The notes beneath the pieces are model-generated. The model was not told where the DNA came from. It saw nothing but the letters and a program-made list of their open reading frames with translations, and did no database searches. The position numbers and the translations under genes are program-made. A stretch of DNA of 64,000 nt from contig NZ_JAUTAE010000001.1 of assembly GCF_030818415.1 (NCBI RefSeq), forward strand, positions 498,501 to 562,500, read 5' to 3'. Source of the DNA: Sphingomonas sp. SORGH_AS_0950 (GTDB lineage Bacteria; Pseudomonadota; Alphaproteobacteria; Sphingomonadales; Sphingomonadaceae). This document shows positions 62,406-64,000 of this stretch, in pieces; positions within the stretch are counted from its first letter, which is position 1; every line of letters starts with the position of its first letter.

Positions 62406-64000
62406 TCACTCCAGTTCGAGGATGACGGCATCCACCGCCAGGCTGTCACCGGTCCTGGCGGTGATGGTCTTGACGGTGCCGGTCTTGGCGGCGCGCAGGA
62501 TGTTTTCCATCTTCATCGCCTCGACGACGGCGAGCGGCTGGCCCGCCTCGACCTTGTCGCCCTCGGCCACGTCGAGGCGGACGAGCAGGCCGGGCATCGG
62601 CGCGATCAGGAACCTGGACAGGTCGGGCGGGACCTTCTCGATCAGGTGCCGGGCGTAAGGCGCCGCGCGGGCGGGGAGGACGCGGATAATGTGGCTGGCC
62701 CCGCGTGTGGTCAGGCGAAAGCCGGTGCGGGTCCTGGCGATCCGGACGTGGAGGGTTTCGCCCGCTTCGTCTTCGACCGCGATCATCCGGTTGCCCGGCG
62801 TATAGGCGATGGCGAGGTCGAGCTCCGCGCCGTCGACGCGGAGCCCGTCGGTCGCGACGTGGACCGCATGGTCCTTGCCCCCGATCCGCACCGTCCAGTC
62901 GGCTGGCGGTTGCAGCCGGTGGCCGAGCTGCCCGTCGATCCGCCGCGCGCGGTCCGCCTCGGCGGTGGCGGCGAAGGCGGCGACGGCGGCGAGCGTACGG
63001 GTCAGGTCAGCGCTCGCGGGTGCGCCGTGGAAGCCTTCGGGATATTCCTCGGCGATGAACCCGGTCGTGAGCGCGCCCGCACGAAAACGCGGATGCTGCA
63101 TCAGCGCGGAGACGAAGTCGATATTCGTCCCCGGTCCGACGATCTCGAACGCGTCGAGGGCTGCGATCTGCGCGTCGATCGCGGCCTCGCGGGTGGGGGC
63201 CCAGGTGACGAGCTTGGCGATCATCGGGTCGTAGAACATACTGACCTCGCCGCCCTCGGCGACGCCGTCATCGACGCGGACGCGCACCGACTCATCGGAA
63301 TGTTCGGCGGGCGGATTGTAGCGCACCAGCCGCCCGGTCGAGGGGAGGAAGCCGCGATACGGGTCCTCGGCATAGACCCGGTTCTCGATCGCCCAGCCGG
63401 TCAGCGTCACATCGTCCTGACCAAACGCCAGCGGCTCGCCTGCCGCAACGCGGATCATCTGCTCGACCAGATCGAGCCCGGTGATCTCCTCGGTGACGGG
63501 ATGCTCGACCTGGAGCCGGGTGTTCATCTCCAGGAAGTAGAAGCTCTCGCCTGTGGGGTCCGCGCCCGACACGATCAGCTCGACGGTGCCTGCCGAATAA
63601 TAGCCGACCGCGCGGGCCAGCGCGACCGCCTGCTCGCCCATCGCCCGGCGCATCGCGGGGGTGACGAAGGGCGACGGGGCCTCCTCGACCACCTTCTGGT
63701 GGCGGCGCTGGACCGAGCATTCGCGCTCGCCGAGATAGACGATATTGCCGTGCTGGTCGCCCAGAACCTGGATCTCGATATGGCGGGGGGACTCGATGAA
63801 CTTCTCGATGAAGACGCGGTCGTCGCCGAAGCTGGCCAGCCCCTCGCGCTTGGTCGCCTCGAAGCCCTCGCGCACGTCCGCTTCCGACCAGGCGAGCCGC
63901 ATGCCCTTGCCGCCGCCACCGGCCGACGCCTTCATCATGACGGGGAAGCCGATGTCGGTGGCGATGCGAACCGCCTCCTCGGTATCGGCGATCTCGCCCA
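62406..64000 (-). CDS. Biotin-dependent acyl-CoA carboxylase alpha subunit (partial)
   Basis: Open to the right window edge, so the N-terminus is missing; about 531 codons present. Biotin carboxylase features: GFPVMMKASAGGGGKGMR (ATP-grasp loop), FIEKFIESPRHIEIQVLGD, ECSVQRRHQKVVEEAPSP and NTRLQVEHPVTEEITGLDLVEQ. The C-terminus carries a biotinyl domain with VVEAMKMEN, so carboxylase and carrier are in one chain, as in acetyl/propionyl-CoA or methylcrotonyl-CoA carboxylases. Cytoplasmic. Which acyl-CoA is used cannot be told without the partner subunit. It lies outside the island. Confidence 0.92.
   Translation of the reverse strand, partial: GEIADTEEAVRIATDIGFPVMMKASAGGGGKGMRLAWSEADVREGFEATKREGLASFGDDRVFIEKFIESPRHIEIQVLGDQHGNIVYLGERECSVQRRHQKVVEEAPSPFVTPAMRRAMGEQAVALARAVGYYSAGTVELIVSGADPTGESFYFLEMNTRLQVEHPVTEEITGLDLVEQMIRVAAGEPLAFGQDDVTLTGWAIENRVYAEDPYRGFLPSTGRLVRYNPPAEHSDESVRVRVDDGVAEGGEVSMFYDPMIAKLVTWAPTREAAIDAQIAALDAFEIVGPGTNIDFVSALMQHPRFRAGALTTGFIAEEYPEGFHGAPASADLTRTLAAVAAFAATAEADRARRIDGQLGHRLQPPADWTVRIGGKDHAVHVATDGLRVDGAELDLAIAYTPGNRMIAVEDEAGETLHVRIARTRTGFRLTTRGASHIIRVLPARAAPYARHLIEKVPPDLSRFLIAPMPGLLVRLDVAEGDKVEAGQPLAVVEAMKMENILRAAKTGTVKTITARTGDSLAVDAVILELE

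Overview
The window is GC-rich alphaproteobacterial DNA, most likely from Sphingomonas or a close relative in the Sphingomonadales. The grounds are a large TonB-dependent receptor, dense GC-rich coding with frequent ATGA/GTGA start-stop overlaps, and a non-phosphorylated L-rhamnose pathway of the kind described in Sphingomonas (LRA1, 2, 3, 5, 6). It divides into a chromosomal part (1 to about 30,450), an integrated mobilizable island (about 30,450 to 62,390), and chromosome again.

Chromosome, left. A truncated DUF885 metallopeptidase-like protein (1-1561, minus) is followed by a YcbB-like L,D-transpeptidase, a small lipoprotein, a VIT/CCC1-type metal transporter and a 61-residue hypothetical protein. 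From 4,779 to 29,757 lies an apparently near-complete locus for rhamnogalacturonan I (RG-I), the rhamnose-containing backbone of pectin. It encodes a PL26-like exo-lyase, a DUF6250 protein, a TonB receptor, a PL11 lyase, a sugar symporter, a GH105 unsaturated glycosyl hydrolase, a GH35 beta-galactosidase, L-rhamnose mutarotase, an acetylesterase, two CE12 acetylesterases and an IclR regulator. Intracellular enzymes follow. L-rhamnose goes through rhamnonolactone, rhamnonate, 2-keto-3-deoxy-rhamnonate and the 2,4-diketo acid to pyruvate plus lactate. The unsaturated uronate goes through KduI and KduD. An 11-bp sequence (CCATATTGTGG) occurs upstream of both the receptor/PL11 pair and the IclR gene, with weaker versions at two other promoters, so one regulator may control the locus. 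A nucleoside deaminase and a tRNA-Pro(UGG) gene close this part.

Island. A tyrosine integrase begins about 100 bp after the tRNA-Pro gene. An 11-bp copy of tRNA sequence and a matching set of 12-bp-period TGTACCCC repeats occur about 32 kb away, next to a biotin-dependent carboxylase gene. The island has a MobA/MobL-like relaxase and small associated genes but no visible type IV secretion genes, so it looks like an integrative mobilizable element. Its cargo falls into four groups: a secreted subtilisin-like autotransporter, several unrecognised genes, a small metabolic or redox group (MocR regulator, PhzF-like protein, DJ-1-like protein, quinone-oxidoreductase-like protein), and a defence region.

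Defence region. A two-gene ATPase/DUF4435 pair of PARIS (AriA/AriB) type is visibly AT-richer than its surroundings. After a decayed IS5-like fragment and an intact IS3-family element comes a tightly packed six-gene operon (51,780-62,073): helicase-nuclease of type III Res kind, DUF3883 protein, beta-class adenine methyltransferase with an AT-rich probable target-recognition segment, small HNH-like zinc protein, UvrD-like helicase with a RelE-like N-terminus, and an HNH endonuclease. I do not recognise this six-gene combination as a named system; it is the best candidate here for something undescribed. All functions are inferred from sequence reading alone; no database search was possible.
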